From positions 22,469,045 through 22,533,044 of the forward strand of contig NC_053420.1 in the NCBI RefSeq assembly GCF_016859285.1: a DNA stretch of 64,000 bases, written 5' to 3'. The DNA is from Xiphias gladius (lineage: Eukaryota > Chordata > Actinopteri > Istiophoriformes > Xiphiidae). Below the pieces are notes generated by a model. It did not search any database, was not told the origin of the DNA, and was given only the letters and a program-made list of their open reading frames with translations. A program made the position numbers and the translations under genes. Of this stretch, positions 35,012 through 48,200 are shown piece by piece. Numbering within the stretch: position 1 is the stretch's first letter; the number at the start of each line of letters is the position of its first letter.

Positions 35012-35860
35012 TGTACATTTTCAGATACAAGATGTGTGACACTTGTTTCATTTTTAGAGGATGAGAAAAGATGAAGAGTTAATTTTGGTACAAGTCCCAA
35101 AAGTGTCCACTAGGAGGAGTTACATTATAACTAAGTTACAAAAGATTGCCACTGGTTTCGGTTATTGGAGGAGATCACAGCAGTGGTTTTTATTATTATG
35201 CTGGGACATGTTGACATTCATATCTGGTGTTTACTTAAAACAAGTTGAATTACTTCAGATGAGGCCATGATCTGATCCCTTTATTCGTCTGTGGCAGAGG
35301 GGACACAACACTGATAATATCTTTTTAATTCCACATCATTACTTTATCTACAGGCCACATGTGATGAGCTAACATAGCAGGCAATACATTTTGAATTTTT
35401 TTCAGGATTTTTACACTTTGATCATCCATTTTTGGAGTCTTGTGGGATTTAAACCAAAATCTGAGCCTCTCTCTGTTTATTCTTTCTCAGGCTGTTTCCT
35501 CCAATCTCTGTGTTCATCTCTTGATCTCTCTCAGCCTCTCTGAGTCTCCATTTCTCTTTCTCATGTCCACACTCTCATGGTCTTTTCTCTCCTTTTCTGT
35601 TTCTCTCTCCACACCTATGCAGCTCTCCCTCGCTCGCTCTCCCACTCTGTTTTTCCCCTTTTCTTTCCTCCCCTCTCACCTGGTAACCAGACCTCTGGAG
35701 AGGAGTGTTGAGTTTCCACTTTCCCAGAGAAGAGGACAATCTGAGGCACACAAAGGCCCACAATGGAACCCTCTGCTCTCTCCTCCCTTTACTCAGTCGC
35801 TGCACAGCTGCACGCACATACACAGAAACATACAGTTCACTGAAATATATAAGAATACAT

Positions 35861-35925
35861 ACAGTGATCGGCCAAAACATTAAAACCAGTTACCGGTTTT
35901 AATGTTGTGGCTGATCGGTTTACAG
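35861..35925. mobile_element. fold-back pair of Tc1-type inverted ends
   Basis: The left arm GTGATCGGCCAAAACATTAA and the right arm (reverse-complemented) CGATCAGCCACAACATTAA match at about 20 of 23 positions and sit head-to-head with a loop of only a few bases. The arm sequence resembles the terminal repeat of a common fish Tc1-like element. Nothing of the element's interior is left. Confidence 0.7.
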
Positions 35926-36219
35926 CCTCTGCTTGTTATGGGCCCTGTCCTGATTACCTCCTCACTCAGTTTGCTATACAATTTTTATTTTTTTGATGCT
36001 TCCCTTCTTCTTTTTTTCCCACCTAAATCGTTTCTATTCAATTCCTGCATTAGTTCTGTCACCTTATACATTTGGTGCTCTAATAGATACATTCAGTTGT
36101 ATGTAGTATTTGTAAAATAGTATCAGTTTCAACCTTTCTCTTCATTTACCCCCAATATTACAATATTAGCATTCATTTGGAGTCAGGTTTGTATCCACTA
36201 GGATATATTCACCCTCCTT

Positions 36220-36570
36220 TTACCTCCGTTTTGCTCTCCACCACCTCATGAGAACAATATCTGGCCCTTTAGCTGCTAACTGCTCCACTGTGTTCACCAG
36301 CTAGTCGATAACTTTGTCCGTTTGGTGCTGGGCAGGCAGCATACAGTTATTTTACAATAGCTTTTTTACTGAAAACAGGTGCCTGCTGTGGTTGTAAATA
36401 ATGTTTATGAGAGTAGTGAGACCGAACCAAAACAGTCAAGCTGTGGGTCGTAAAACCAAAACAATGAGCTTAAAGATGCTAACACGCTCCATAGAGCTGA
36501 AGAGAACTGCAGAATTGGATGAAAATTAAGTGCAAGTTCGTCACTATGAACAATGCTTATCATATTGATT
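36220..36570 (+). repeat. dispersed repeat, copy B
   Basis: Homologous to 13397-13745 in the same orientation (shared blocks given there). It lies in intergenic DNA. Differences are scattered, with small indels, so the two copies are old and independent insertions. Confidence 0.8.
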
Positions 36571-38375
36571 TGCCCAGCTTTAATGGTGACATGAGCAACT
36601 TTCTCAAACACATAAGCTAAAAAACGCAGTTTAATTGTACTACCTCTGGAAAAGTTTAAAGGTGTTTTTCAGTACTTTCCTACTGGGTAGCACAGACATT
36701 TAGCAACAAATGTGGGCTAAGCTAACCTCACAAATTTATCACTGAAAGTTTCAAGCAGCCTGTAGAGAAAAGCATCCACGAATTTACTCAACTCACACCT
36801 TTCCCCAAAGAATGAACTATCCCTTTAAAGTGCATAAAAAAATGATGGTGTGAAGAACCAATGTGTCAGTTGCTGATTAGACCACAAAGCAGAGAGCAAT
36901 TCAACTGTGTGCTCATAAATCAATAGCCACTGCCTTCCATCAGGCTGTAGGGCCTGCACACTGCAGCACGCAAGTAAACCAGCTGTATTGTGCTCAACCT
37001 CGTGTTGGTGTAATAGGAATCTCAATAGATCCCGTTTTAGCGTCTACAATTAGCATGCACATGCACAGACACATTCACAGCAGTAAATACACACACTTTC
37101 CAACTTTCCAGGGATGATTTGTGTGTTCCCAGGCTTTCGTGGAACACATTTCAGCAGTCAGTTGTGGATCGACATGCACGCACCGGAAACAACTGGACAG
37201 GTGGGATAAATCAACTTCATTCACCCCTCCCCCAAACACACACACAGACACACACCTATCTTCGTAACTGGATTTCCCATATATCCTGTTCAGTGAATCA
37301 CACCACATTGAGATTAGGAGTGAGAAGCCACTGGTTTGTTGAGGTTCCCCCTGAAACACACACACACATACACTCACACAGATCTGCGCAGGGGGACAGG
37401 GGGGACAGTGGTCTCCTATAAATAGCAGCTCGGAATGGCGTTGATAGGTCCTGTGAAAAGAAATGGAGGGGGGAGTGGAAAAAGGATTAAAAGAGAGACA
37501 GGGACGCACTGCAACTCCACTTGTTCGTGTGTGTCTGTGTGTGTGTTTGTAAGGTACTTTGAAGAGAGGTGACATGGATTTCTTTGCTGCCAACAACTCT
37601 CTCTCTTGGACCCCCCCCCCTCATGAAAAAACCTCCATCCACACTCTCTCTTACATACATACACTTCCTCATCCTCTCCTCTTTCTTTCTCATTCTCACC
37701 CCCCCCCCCTTCCTGTCGTCCTGCTCCAAGGCCCTGGTGTGAAATCCATCATGTGTTAACACCTAACATTACTCGCAGCGCGTCTTCCGACAAAGAGATG
37801 ATGAGTCACTGCACAGTCTGCTCTTTTAGGTCACCACGACGATGGTCTCAAAGATGGTCGTGACTCCATCTGTATGTGTTATGATGTCATTTCCAGCAAT
37901 TGCTTCGCGACATCATCTCTCACCCTGAGAGAAGACAGGGAAGACTTTATGTTGCAAACATAGATGATGGTGTATGTTAATATGAATAAACATTTCATGT
38001 AAAAAAATCTCATTAATCATCACTTCTACCTTTTAACCAAGAAAGCACATTCAAAAAAAAAGAGGACATAAAAGCTTTTTTGAGGTACAACGTGTGTGCC
38101 ACTTTTGAATGAACATCTCATTTGGGACTGAAGGCATGCTGTAATTTAATGTCATGCCAAGCAAATCTTTGTAGATGTGACAAGAGATAACACATAATTA
38201 GTTATAGGGGAGCTAATAATGCACTCAGTACAGCAGTGATGGATAGACAGTCCTTTAACAAACTGTGATTCCCATACCAATTTCCATCGTGGCAAGTGCA
38301 GTATTGACAATCTGTCTTTAAGTGTTAGGTCTCTGCTGATATGTAACAAGACACCTTTGTGCGGCTTCTGTTTTT

Positions 38376-38386
38376 TGTGTGTGTGT

Positions 38387-38434
<48 letters not shown>
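38376..38434. repeat. (GT)n microsatellite
   Basis: About 29 GT units with one AT interruption. Confidence 0.95.
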
Positions 38435-38436
<2 letters not shown>

Positions 38437-39466
38437 CCCTGTGTTTGTCCGCCCAACCATCTGTGTGGTATTACAGCGTCGATCTCCTTTGCCTCTTACA
38501 CTCATACAGGCGACAGACAGACAGAAATAGTCCTGTGTCATCTGGGTAAATAGGTTTTGGTCTGTTTGTGCTCGCAGGAAGCCCACAGCCGCCTTTGGAA
38601 GCCTCTCAGAGCCCTCCACCACCGTCAGTCCAGTTTGTTTTGTGTGCATACGATTAATAAAAGGTTAACTCAACCCTCAGTCAACTGCTGAAGAGGCCTG
38701 TAAATCTCCCCACAATCTCTTCCTTCCTCTCCCTTTCTCTCCTCCCTTTGTCTCTCTTCTCTTTGCCACACCTTCGCCTGGGGGATGGAGGGATTGTGAT
38801 CGGAGAACAGAGGTGGGGCTCCTGGTGCAACCACAGGTGTGCCTGTTTCCTCCCTTCTCCTCTCTCATGTAATGATTTCTTTGGCTTGCCACCTGCCAGG
38901 TGGAAAAAACACCCATAGCAAATGGAGTGCTTTAAAATGGTCTCCTGGCTTCCGCTTTAAAAGACTTTTTTGCTTGTTCTGTTTGTCTTTTATCCATCAA
39001 CATACAATTCATGTTATCCTTTCTCATTATCCACAAACTGAATTTAATTCAGTCTCGCTTGAACTACTTGTTGCTTGTTTACATTTTGGAACACATTCAA
39101 ATGATGGCTTATGGCTCTAAAAGATTGTTGCTGCTACTGAAGCATACAGCTGGGAGAGCCAGAAAGGTTTTGCCTTTTTAAACTGTTTTCTCTCTCGAGC
39201 CCCCTTCTCAGCTCTCTCTCTCACACTGCCTCGAGGGCGGTGGAGAGCAGGTCCCAGGCCCTGGCAGGTCAAAGGTTGCTCACAGACAATGGGTTGCCAC
39301 TCTGGGTCAGCTGTGGTCAAGGAAACAAAAGCAGCGAAGACCTGGATTGGACAAACTATCAGTGTTTTAAGGTGGCAGAGTGACAACAAGACAGAGGGAG
39401 AGAGATGGCAGAGAGCTAGAGCAGACATAAAAAGGGCAATGTGATCGACTGAAAACCTCTCTCACA

Positions 39467-39472
39467 CACCCA

Positions 39473-39562
<90 letters not shown>
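39467..39562. repeat. (CA)n microsatellite
   Basis: About 45 CA units with CCCACAC variants at the left end. Confidence 0.95.
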
Positions 39563-39563
<1 letters not shown>

Positions 39564-40929
39564 CTGTGTTGATTTTGCCTTCACGTTTACTTTACCAGAT
39601 TTTGAAATCTGCCAAAACTGTTGCCTAAGCCCATAAAACAAGTTTGCAAAAGGTTCCTCAAACACCAAAAATATCTTTCTCTTAATGGTCCCTCTTGAAT
39701 CTCTTATATTTAAATTGATACAAAACTTACAAAACTACTTTAATATTACAATCAAAAGTAAAGCCAAGTGTTTTTGCTCTATTCTACCCGTATCCTTTCA
39801 CATCGTTCTAACTTGTTCCTCCCCCTCCCCCATGCCGCTGTCTTTCTCCTCTCTTTTTTATTCAGTGCCATTGATCATGCATGCAGAAATTCAGCACGCC
39901 CAACCATGGCTCCAGCCAGGATAGGTTAGCCGGTGCAAGGCCCTGTCCTACATACTGTTCTCTCGCTATGGTCCACTAGGCCACAGTCACACCCTCCCCC
40001 TGATCTCCCTCCCCTCACTGACTTCTCCCACTGTCATACACACACAAACACACAAACACCCTGCGGCCCGTCTCAAACTCAGCACATGCACAGATCATCA
40101 TGTGGTGTTGGGAATGTTAACTCCTCACTACCGAAAAACTTTGCGTCAGGTGCAGAGCGAACGAAAGGGCTCATCTCTGTCTCTGGTTTAGTTTCACTTG
40201 CAACTTGTTACACACACATACACACAAGCAGTAATTTAATTTGAAGGGATATTCTGTCCTACTGTAATCAGAACAATTATATAAATGTCACAGTTACATT
40301 TCATCTGGGCCCATATGATCTATATGATCTCGCTAGTCTACGAAACAGTTTTTGACTGCATTAAACTGTACGTATGCTGCGAGCTTTTGGTTTTCCTGTG
40401 TATCAAGGTCTCAGTCTGATGAGTTGAACGAGGGCATTTCACTTGCTTTTGCTAGTGCATCGCTTGTTTCACTTTTGTCAGAGGAGCTGAGGTAAATGAT
40501 GAAACCACTCAGCTAACCAACTAATCTACCTTCTAGCTGTTAGGACGGCCTGTCATGTGGGTGGGGGCGGAGAGGGGAAGTGGCTAAAATCAGGTTTAGA
40601 TGAGGGCTGAACTGTAATTGGGTAAGAACAGGATGAAAGGTATTGAGAGGTGATCACTGCCGTTTTGAATGTGATGGATTAGGATGAGAGCCGGGGCAGC
40701 AGGAACAGGTGGGCTGAGGGTTGTGGGAGGGTTGGACCAGGCAAGGATGATTGATGGATGGAGATGATCTCAAGTAGTGTGTTTGCACGAGGTTTTGAAA
40801 GACTTTGGGGATATGTGAGTAATGCTGCTGCTGCTGATGAAAACCAGTCCAGGAGGTGCCTAAAAGAAACCATAAATGGTTTTAATACGCATGGATTACA
40901 GTTAGGGTTGGATTGAGTGAAGGTAATGA

Positions 40930-41047
40930 GTACACATACTATCACATACTATGACATCATATCATATAGTATCACATCACAATGCTTCACTTTGCATCAT
41001 GTAAGATACATACCATATTGAATTGCATGGCATCGTATACAGTCCTT
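40930..41047. repeat. ATCACAT/ATCATAT degenerate repeat, left of Tc1
   Basis: Imperfect repeats of TATCACAT- and CATCATAT-like units. Matching sequence continues at 42346-42440 on the other side of the transposon. Confidence 0.7.
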
Positions 41048-42345
41048 ATACGGCCAGAATTATTGGAACCGCTGGATTTTAACTACAGAATTTAGAATAT
41101 TTTCAGAGAGAACTGCAAATGAGTCAATGAGTATAAACAGAATGTTTAATGAAATGTCCAAAGTTATTGAACAACACACAGAAAAAGCTTTCATATAGTG
41201 AAATAAAAAATACAGACATAAAATGTACATTGGACACAATTATTGGCATCCTGTTGATGAATTTAAATTAGTTCCTCAAACAAGACTCGCCTGTGGTAGA
41301 TTTTCAGTGTTCACATGAGCTGAATTAACAAATGAACGATGGTTTTACTGCATAAAAAGGGGCTGACTGTTTCCACTTTCGTTTTTACACTGGCGAAGAT
41401 AAAAGAGCTGTCTGAGAGCATCAGAAATGCCATTTTCAAAAAACATAACAATTTTAAAGGCAACTGCAAAGATCTTGAAATCCATGTTTCAGCAGTGTGT
41501 AATTGTTTCACAGTCGTAAAACTGTTAAGACGCTTCCAAGACATGGTGCTAAGTAGAGACGTCTGTGAAGATTGGTGCAGATTGTGGAAAAGACATCCAA
41601 GACATCTAAAGAGCTTCCGGCTGACCTGGAGCAATCTGGAGCGCTGGTTTCAGCCTGTATCAGACACCGCACACTAAACAAAGTAGGGCTCCATGGATGA
41701 AGGCCAAGGAGGAAACACTATTGAAAGAAAGGCACAAAATGGTAAGACGAATGTTTGCAAAAACTTTAATAGATAAGCCACAGTCTTTCTGGGGTAATGT
41801 TCTATGTACAGATGAAACCAAAGTAGAGCTCTTTGGGAATGCAGAGCATCAGTTTGTTTACAGGTGATGAAATGAAGGCCATAAGAAAATGGAGACGCTA
41901 CCTAGAGTAAAACATGGTGGTGGCTCTATCATGCTCTGGTGGCTGCTTTGCTGCTTGTGGTACTGGAAGCATTGAATGTATCAAAGGAATGATGAAATCA
42001 GAAGATTACAGAGGCATTTACGGGTTAAATGTGTTACCCAGTGTCAGAAAACTAGTTTTGAGGTGAAGGTCTCGGGGCTTTCAGCAGGGCAACCACTCAA
42101 AGCACAAATCCAGCAGCACAAAAGAATGGTTGAAAAAGAAAAGATGGACTGTTTTAAACATTTTCTGTTTGAATTATTTCTCCATTATGCAAGTTTTGTA
42201 TTTTTTTTTCTTTTGCTCAGTGACCTTGGAAATGTTATCAAACTATTTTGATTATACAAGATTGGTTAATTTGCTTTTATTTCTGAAGATGTTCTAAATT
42301 CTGTACTTAAAATTCAGGGGTGCCAATAATCCTGACCAGAATCGC
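41048..42345 (+). mobile_element. decayed Tc1/mariner-like DNA transposon
   Basis: The inverted ends match over about 55 bases: left CCAGAATTATTGG...TACAGAATTTAGAA, right (reversed) TCAGGATTATTGG...TACAGAATTTAGAA. The interior reads as a broken transposase on the plus strand. At 41398-41560 is a helix-turn-helix-like LSESIRNAIFKKHNN segment; after a stop come GLHG-type sequence and, near 41795-41840, CTDETKVELFGNAEHQFVY, which fits the DDE catalytic region. Several stops and frame changes make it non-functional. Confidence 0.85.
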
Positions 42346-42954
42346 ATCACATTACATCATGTGAGATCACATCTAACATATTACATCTTGTTAGATCCCA
42401 TTTCATTATATAACATCATATAAGATCACATCCTGTCAGAAAGCAGGGCCTGACGAACCTCTATGCAATCTGAAGAGAGAACTACAGCACTGGCTCCACT
42501 GCCAACTGGCTGAATATGTAATCGAATGTGTGGCTAAATGGGTTGGGAGCAAGTGTCCTGGTTACAGATGCCTCATTTCACCTGAGGCCCAACCTGGCAC
42601 TGCCGGAATACATCATTATCCATTAGTAATACCTCAAAGCCTGCTCATAAATCTAGTTGATATGGAGCGATTAATAATAAGGCACAAGACATTAGTCATC
42701 AATTAAAAACCTGTTCTGCAAAGATACATACAGTGCATGTTGGTGCTTCATGGTTTTACGTTATTCTTCTAAGTGGGTTCCCTGCTCTCGTTGCGTGATC
42801 TGTTATTTCATTACAATGCTACAGATTCCAAACCATTCAAAAGGCTTTCGACGGGCCGTGCTGTTGTGATCAACCAATGACACGAACGGCGGGGAAACAC
42901 TACAGAGTGAGCGCCACTGGCAGCATGAATAAAGGCAGGCAGGCATCGCGCAGG

Positions 42955-43080
42955 AGGGAGGGAGGGAGGGAGGGAGGTCCGAGGCTGGGTTTGGCTACGG
43001 GAAAACGAGGTAGAGGCGGAGTCTCTCTCGGAGCATGTGTGCGTGCGTGCGTGCGTGTGTGTGTGTGTGTGTGTGCGCGT
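42955..43080. repeat. (GGGA)n and (GCGT/GT)n tracts before msi1
   Basis: GGGAGGGAGG-type units at 42955-42977 and GCGT/GT units at 43036-43080, in the CpG-rich 5' region of msi1, probably promoter or 5' UTR. No TATA box was found. Confidence 0.8.
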
Positions 43081-43273
43081 TTCCTCGCTCACCCCTCCTC
43101 CTTTCCACCACCCCACCCCCATCTCTGCCCCCCCTCCCTCCCTCCCTCCTCTCTCCCCCTCTCCGTCCCTCCCTCCCCCGGCTGCCCGCCCCTGAGTCTG
43201 GAGCAGCAGCAGCAGTGGAGCCTCACTGCCTCTCCTCGCCTCACAGTGCGGGAATATACCAGCGGAGAGCAGA

Positions 43274-43338
43274 ATGGACACGGAAGGGAGCCAGAGCAGC
43301 CTGTCCTCCGGCACGGACAACTCCCCCCACGACCCCTG
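43274..43338 (+). CDS. msi1: msi1 exon 1 (coding part)
   Basis: Start codon in a CpG-rich region, with the N-terminus [20 protein letters not shown] joining …DPC|KMFIGG. A GTAACA donor follows. The DNSPHDPCKM segment matches the Musashi family start. Confidence 0.93.
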
Positions 43339-45163
43339 GTAACAGCCTCAGCCCGCCCGCCTGCCGTTCGCTCGCCCCTCGGCCCCGTTTGAGTTCACCT
43401 TGGACTTTAGTTGAGTTCGGTGCGGGAGCGGAGCCGCGCCGAGACAAAAGACAAGCACGCTGTGTGTGTGTGTGTGTCTGTGTGGGATGGATCCACTCAG
43501 CGGAGGAGACACAGACGCACCGCTGCTTTCCGCCTGTTTTTCTCCCTCTCGCTTGTTTATTTATGTCGGTTTTCCGCCAGAAGGCCACATTGCAACTTCT
43601 CCTCCATCATCTGGAAAATCCTCGCCTTTTTTTTTCTCCCTCTCCTCCTCTAGGGGATTATAACGGCCCGACTGGCCGATTGGCGACTTCGCAACATGGC
43701 CGATGCTTTCTTCTTACTTTAATGATGCTATATTACACACAATTCCTCCACTTTGCCCCACGTTGAATGTGCCTGTGTTGTGCTTGAAAGACGCGTGTTA
43801 TTCTGTGTGACTTACGGCTTCTATTTCTCCCATTCAGCAAAATGTTCATCGGGGGTCTGAGTTGGCAGACAACACAAGGTGAGCTGTCCCGCACGCTACT
43901 TTAACAAGTCTCAATGAACGCCTCCTGTTTTTGCTCCTGTTTTCCCTCTACGTGCATTTGGCTGAATTACTGCTCCCACGTAACCCGCGAGGCTTCCTGG
44001 AGTTAGGGAGAGACGCAGCAAATAGTTAAATCAGAGCCTTCAATTCAGAAAGGATCAGCTCTCGGGATTTAGACTCGCCGAGACGCAGGGAGATTAAGAC
44101 TGGAAATGCGTGCACGTACAGCGGCTTGTCTGCCTTTTCCCCCCGTGCACTCATTCCACCGTTAATAGCAGAGAAGGGCATTTCTAGTAGACGCGATCGA
44201 TTATTAGAGAAGTTGGGCGCCTGTCGGTGCCCACGCTGGCGTGTTGTTTTCCTCATTGTTGCACTCCGCTGCGTCCATTCATTTATTTTAAGACCCATGA
44301 GCGCAGGCTGATGCTTGAATACAGTTTATTCTTGTAGCGACGGCCCGTGTTATTATCCCCGCTGCCGCTGCTGCTGCTGCCGCTGCCGCCGCTGTGGCAA
44401 AGCAGCAATCGTCACCAAGTGTAGCTTTGTTTGCGGACCGCAGGGCCTAATGGGCTAGTGTGCCGAAGGGCCAGATAGCCAGTGTGCGAGCTCGGAGGGG
44501 GGGGGGGGACACAAACACAACGTGGTCCGCCCGACCCCATTGTCTCTCTCCAGCCACTGCCAGCGCACCACCTCGCCAGGGCCTGTAGGACACGTCTCTC
44601 ATCCCCTGCTCTTGTCTAACCATACCCCCCCCCCCCCCCCCCCCCTTGCTGTCTTCGCAGAGGGCTTGAAGGAGTACTTCTGTAAATTCGGCGAGGTGAA
44701 GGAGTGTATGGTGATGCGGGATCCCGTTACCAAGCGGTCGAGGTAAGGAGGAGGCGTGTGCGCTCCGCCGTCCTATCACTGGATGCCTCATGCTCTTCCA
44801 TACTTTTCCACGAGACCGTTTAAGCTGCCGTGAGTTTGCATTCTGATTTTGAGGGGCTTGAATTGCTTTTTCCCCCTCTTCTTCTTCTTCTTCTTTCTCC
44901 CAACACAGGGGCTTCGGGTTCGTCACATACGCAGAACAAGCCGGTGTGGAAAAGGTTTTGGCGCAAAACAGACACGAGTTGGACTCCAAAACGGTGAGTT
45001 CTGCCCTTGAGGAGCTGGATGGTGCCACTAAGTTGTCATGGGTAACTTTCTTTTCCAGTAAGGACTCTGTGTAGGCCTAGCATGTTTTTTCCCCCCTCGG
45101 TGCATTTTGCCTCCCCACCTTATGGCTTGTAAAGTTGAGGAGTGCGTTTTGGAGGAGCCCCCC

Positions 45164-45215
<52 letters not shown>

Positions 45216-48200
45216 CCTCCCTCTTCTCTCTGCTCATTTCCCCCCTCCAAATCCCGGTTCAGGGCGCCAACATGAAAGCGTTCTTTCTTGGTCTTCATTG
45301 CCATGGTTACCTGGGGACCTGAATGGGGTAGGAACCCCTGCAAAACCCTCACAGGGTTTATACAGAAAGCTTACAAGTTTTTTCTTCTCCCCCCCCTTTT
45401 TTTTTTTTTTTCATAGAAAATAACAGCACCCGTTTTGGTAGTGGCAACTCTCAGAGAGAAAAAAAAAAAAAAGTTTGAGGGGAGGAAACAGTTGTGGCGG
45501 TGGTTCCGAAACTGATGACAGGGGAAGCCTGTGAGTTCCAAATGAGTTTTACTAGAATTTAAGGTTGAGGGTTGTAGAGAATGTGTTTGGACAACTACTG
45601 CAATCAGGGGCTCCTCTGTGGCTTCCCCTCCTACACTATTGACACATGAAAATTCAAATGTGTTTGAAATGGGACAAATCAGTCACCAAACAGAGGCCAG
45701 AGCACACAGTGTGCTCATGCTTGTGGTTGGCTACATGATGTACCTATATCGTGGTGTGAATCCCTGCTGTTTGCTGTTTGGTGAGAGTCAAAGCCGCTTG
45801 TTCGAATTTAAATATCTATGAAAGTGTGAACGTCGTTGTCTTGTGGTCATGTTGACTGGTCGCAGGCATGGGGGACTGGGTGTGTCTTCGTCCGCTTGTG
45901 GCCTTTCCTAACCACACGTACGCGCACGCATTCGCACACAATGGGATTATTTGAGAGTGAAAATCGGTGGCACAGAGAGGCAGCAGAGCCCAGGGGTGGA
46001 GAGAGGTAGAGCTGGTTAGTTGTTGGAGCAAGCCTGTTGCCGGGGGTGATGCCAGCCACAGGAGACAGTGCTGTAGCTGCACAGCCTGATGGGATTTATG
46101 TCTCCATAACAACTTCTCTGCTATTTTGCATTAACTTAAGACACTGGGCTCGGTTGGGTAGCAGAAGAGCGCTGACACACACACACACACACAGATAATG
46201 TTATGTCATGATAGACCTTTATACTTATTTGTGTGAGCAAGATTGAATTAATATCTGTGTGTTTGTGAGTGTGATGATTAATATTCAGAAAGTTTAAAAG
46301 CTCTAATTTTCAAGTATTTGAATTGAGTGGATCTTTCTACACAGCTGCTGTAATATTTATTACAAAATGAGTGTTGGTGCTGGTATTGGGTCAGTGTTTT
46401 CAGCTATCTTGGAACTGTAAAGTGTTACTTAGTGAGTCACATTACCTCTTAAAACCAGGTACTGCTGGAGTCGTTGAGGGCCAGACCGCCCGCCCGCGTT
46501 TGTGTGTGTGTGTGTGCTTATGATGGTTTGAAGGCAGAGGCTTTTGGCGGCTCAGCTTGGCAGGCCACTGGTGGGGTTAGGCGTTGCCCTATTATAAACC
46601 AAAATACAGCATAAGGCTAAACAATAATAATGTTAACGACTCGAATGTATCTTTGTGTTGCTCAGGTTGTTGTGTTAGCACCGTGTGGGGGAAGCGTGCC
46701 ATGGTACCATTTATGCAACCAGGCGTTTTAAACAAGGGTATGGTTGCCATTTTGTCGTTCCATTTCGGGAACGAGAGCCTGGATTTTTTTTTTTTCTTGT
46801 TTCGCGTGTTTTTGCAAATCTGAGATTTGCAAGAGCTATATAGTTACAGGAAACAATGACTGCAGGTTGTGTTTTTATTGCTTAAAGCTCGATTCTATGA
46901 CACCACATATAATATAACCGATGCAAAATGATCGAACATTGTGCAGCAGCAAAACAGCTCATTCTAGCTCCAGCCACTGCCCTAGGTAACGCGGTTTCCA
47001 CTTTTGTTTAAAAATGATTATGAATAAAGCATTTCAGGAGTTAATTTCCTGGTAAAACCTACTGCAGCTGGGAGACAACTGTGGGTCAGATTCTGTTGAG
47101 TTGGAATGAATATTTTTAATAACTTGCATAGCTTTATGGGACTAGTGTCAACCTCTCTGTAAGATTTCCAACACCTGTGTCTTTTTTAATTATTTTTTTT
47201 AATTTATTTATTTATTGCCATATTTCCAGTGCACTTTGTGTCTGCCTCACACCTGGACCCTCCCTCCCACCACAGTATTGTTTGATCAGCATGAGATTTG
47301 AGAAAAAGAATTCCTCCATGGAATGAGGAAGAATACATTCGATGCTCTGATTTTTTTTTCTTTTTCTTTTTATGCTGAGCCTTTGGTTTGTGAGAAAAGA
47401 CGCTACAAATCCTGAAGCAGGAAGGAGAGAGACGCGGAAGGTGCATTTAAGGGATGTAACAGAGCAACAGGGTGCTGTGTGAGGAAACACGGGGTGAGAA
47501 GTAAACTACATTAAAGGGTGCAAGGTCCATTTTACTGGTTATAAGCGGTATTAAACATTTACAGTCCTGTTACACCCAGTATTGTTTTATCCACCATTAG
47601 AAAACCAGAACTACAGGCTAAATCCTGATATAGCATTATAATTACTATCAATACCTGTTTGCCTAAAAATATAAATACAACACAGGAGAGGTTGTCTTTT
47701 GTTTTTGGACTGAACTCTGTCGAGGTTGTTGTTTTGGTTGGAGGTTAGATTTCCTGTTAGGGCCGAGCATGGCCTTAGGGCAGTGGTGTGCTGTCGTATT
47801 TCTCTGGACAGAGAAGAAGGGCACAACTGGTATTTGTTTTCTCTGAGAAATACTTTACTGGACCCAGTTACGGGAAGAGGAAAAGACGAGACCAGATATT
47901 CTCTGAAATGTTTCCACTTCTCAGTCACTTGGATTAGCACAGGCTGATTTTAGGTTTTGGCGTATTATTATCTGTGGTGTATTTATAAGTGATGGATTAT
48001 TTCGTACTTTTTCATTCTTTTGATTAATAAACTTATTTCTTTAGCCATTTTCATAGTACAGCAGACAGTACTTATGATTTATTTATTCAGTGATGATGTG
48101 TAAGTAACTGTTATTTTTTAAAGGGTAGTGTCTCCAAATAATAATAAGTGTTATGCTGAACTGACATTACTTGATAGGAAAACATATATTTATAGAAGGG

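Larger units (their letters stand above)
35012..42850. other. intergenic, unc119b 3' end to msi1
   Basis: No coding gene could be supported. It contains a fold-back Tc1-type end pair (35861-35925), repeat copy B (36220-36570), microsatellites (38376-38434, 39467-39562), and a decayed Tc1-like transposon within ATCACAT-type repeats (40930-42440). Confidence 0.55.

Noticed and set aside
41339-41677. 112-codon plus-strand frame as a host gene
   Set aside because: It lies between matching inverted ends and resembles the N-terminal half of a Tc1 transposase, so it is transposon debris.
42811-43766. Long plus- and minus-strand frames over the msi1 5' region
   Set aside because: They run through GGGA, GT and GC-rich tracts. 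Only the short frame from 43274 is supported, by Musashi homology.
44447-45028. 193-codon minus-strand frame
   Set aside because: Antisense to msi1 exons 3 and 4 and crosses the C homopolymer; no recognisable protein.
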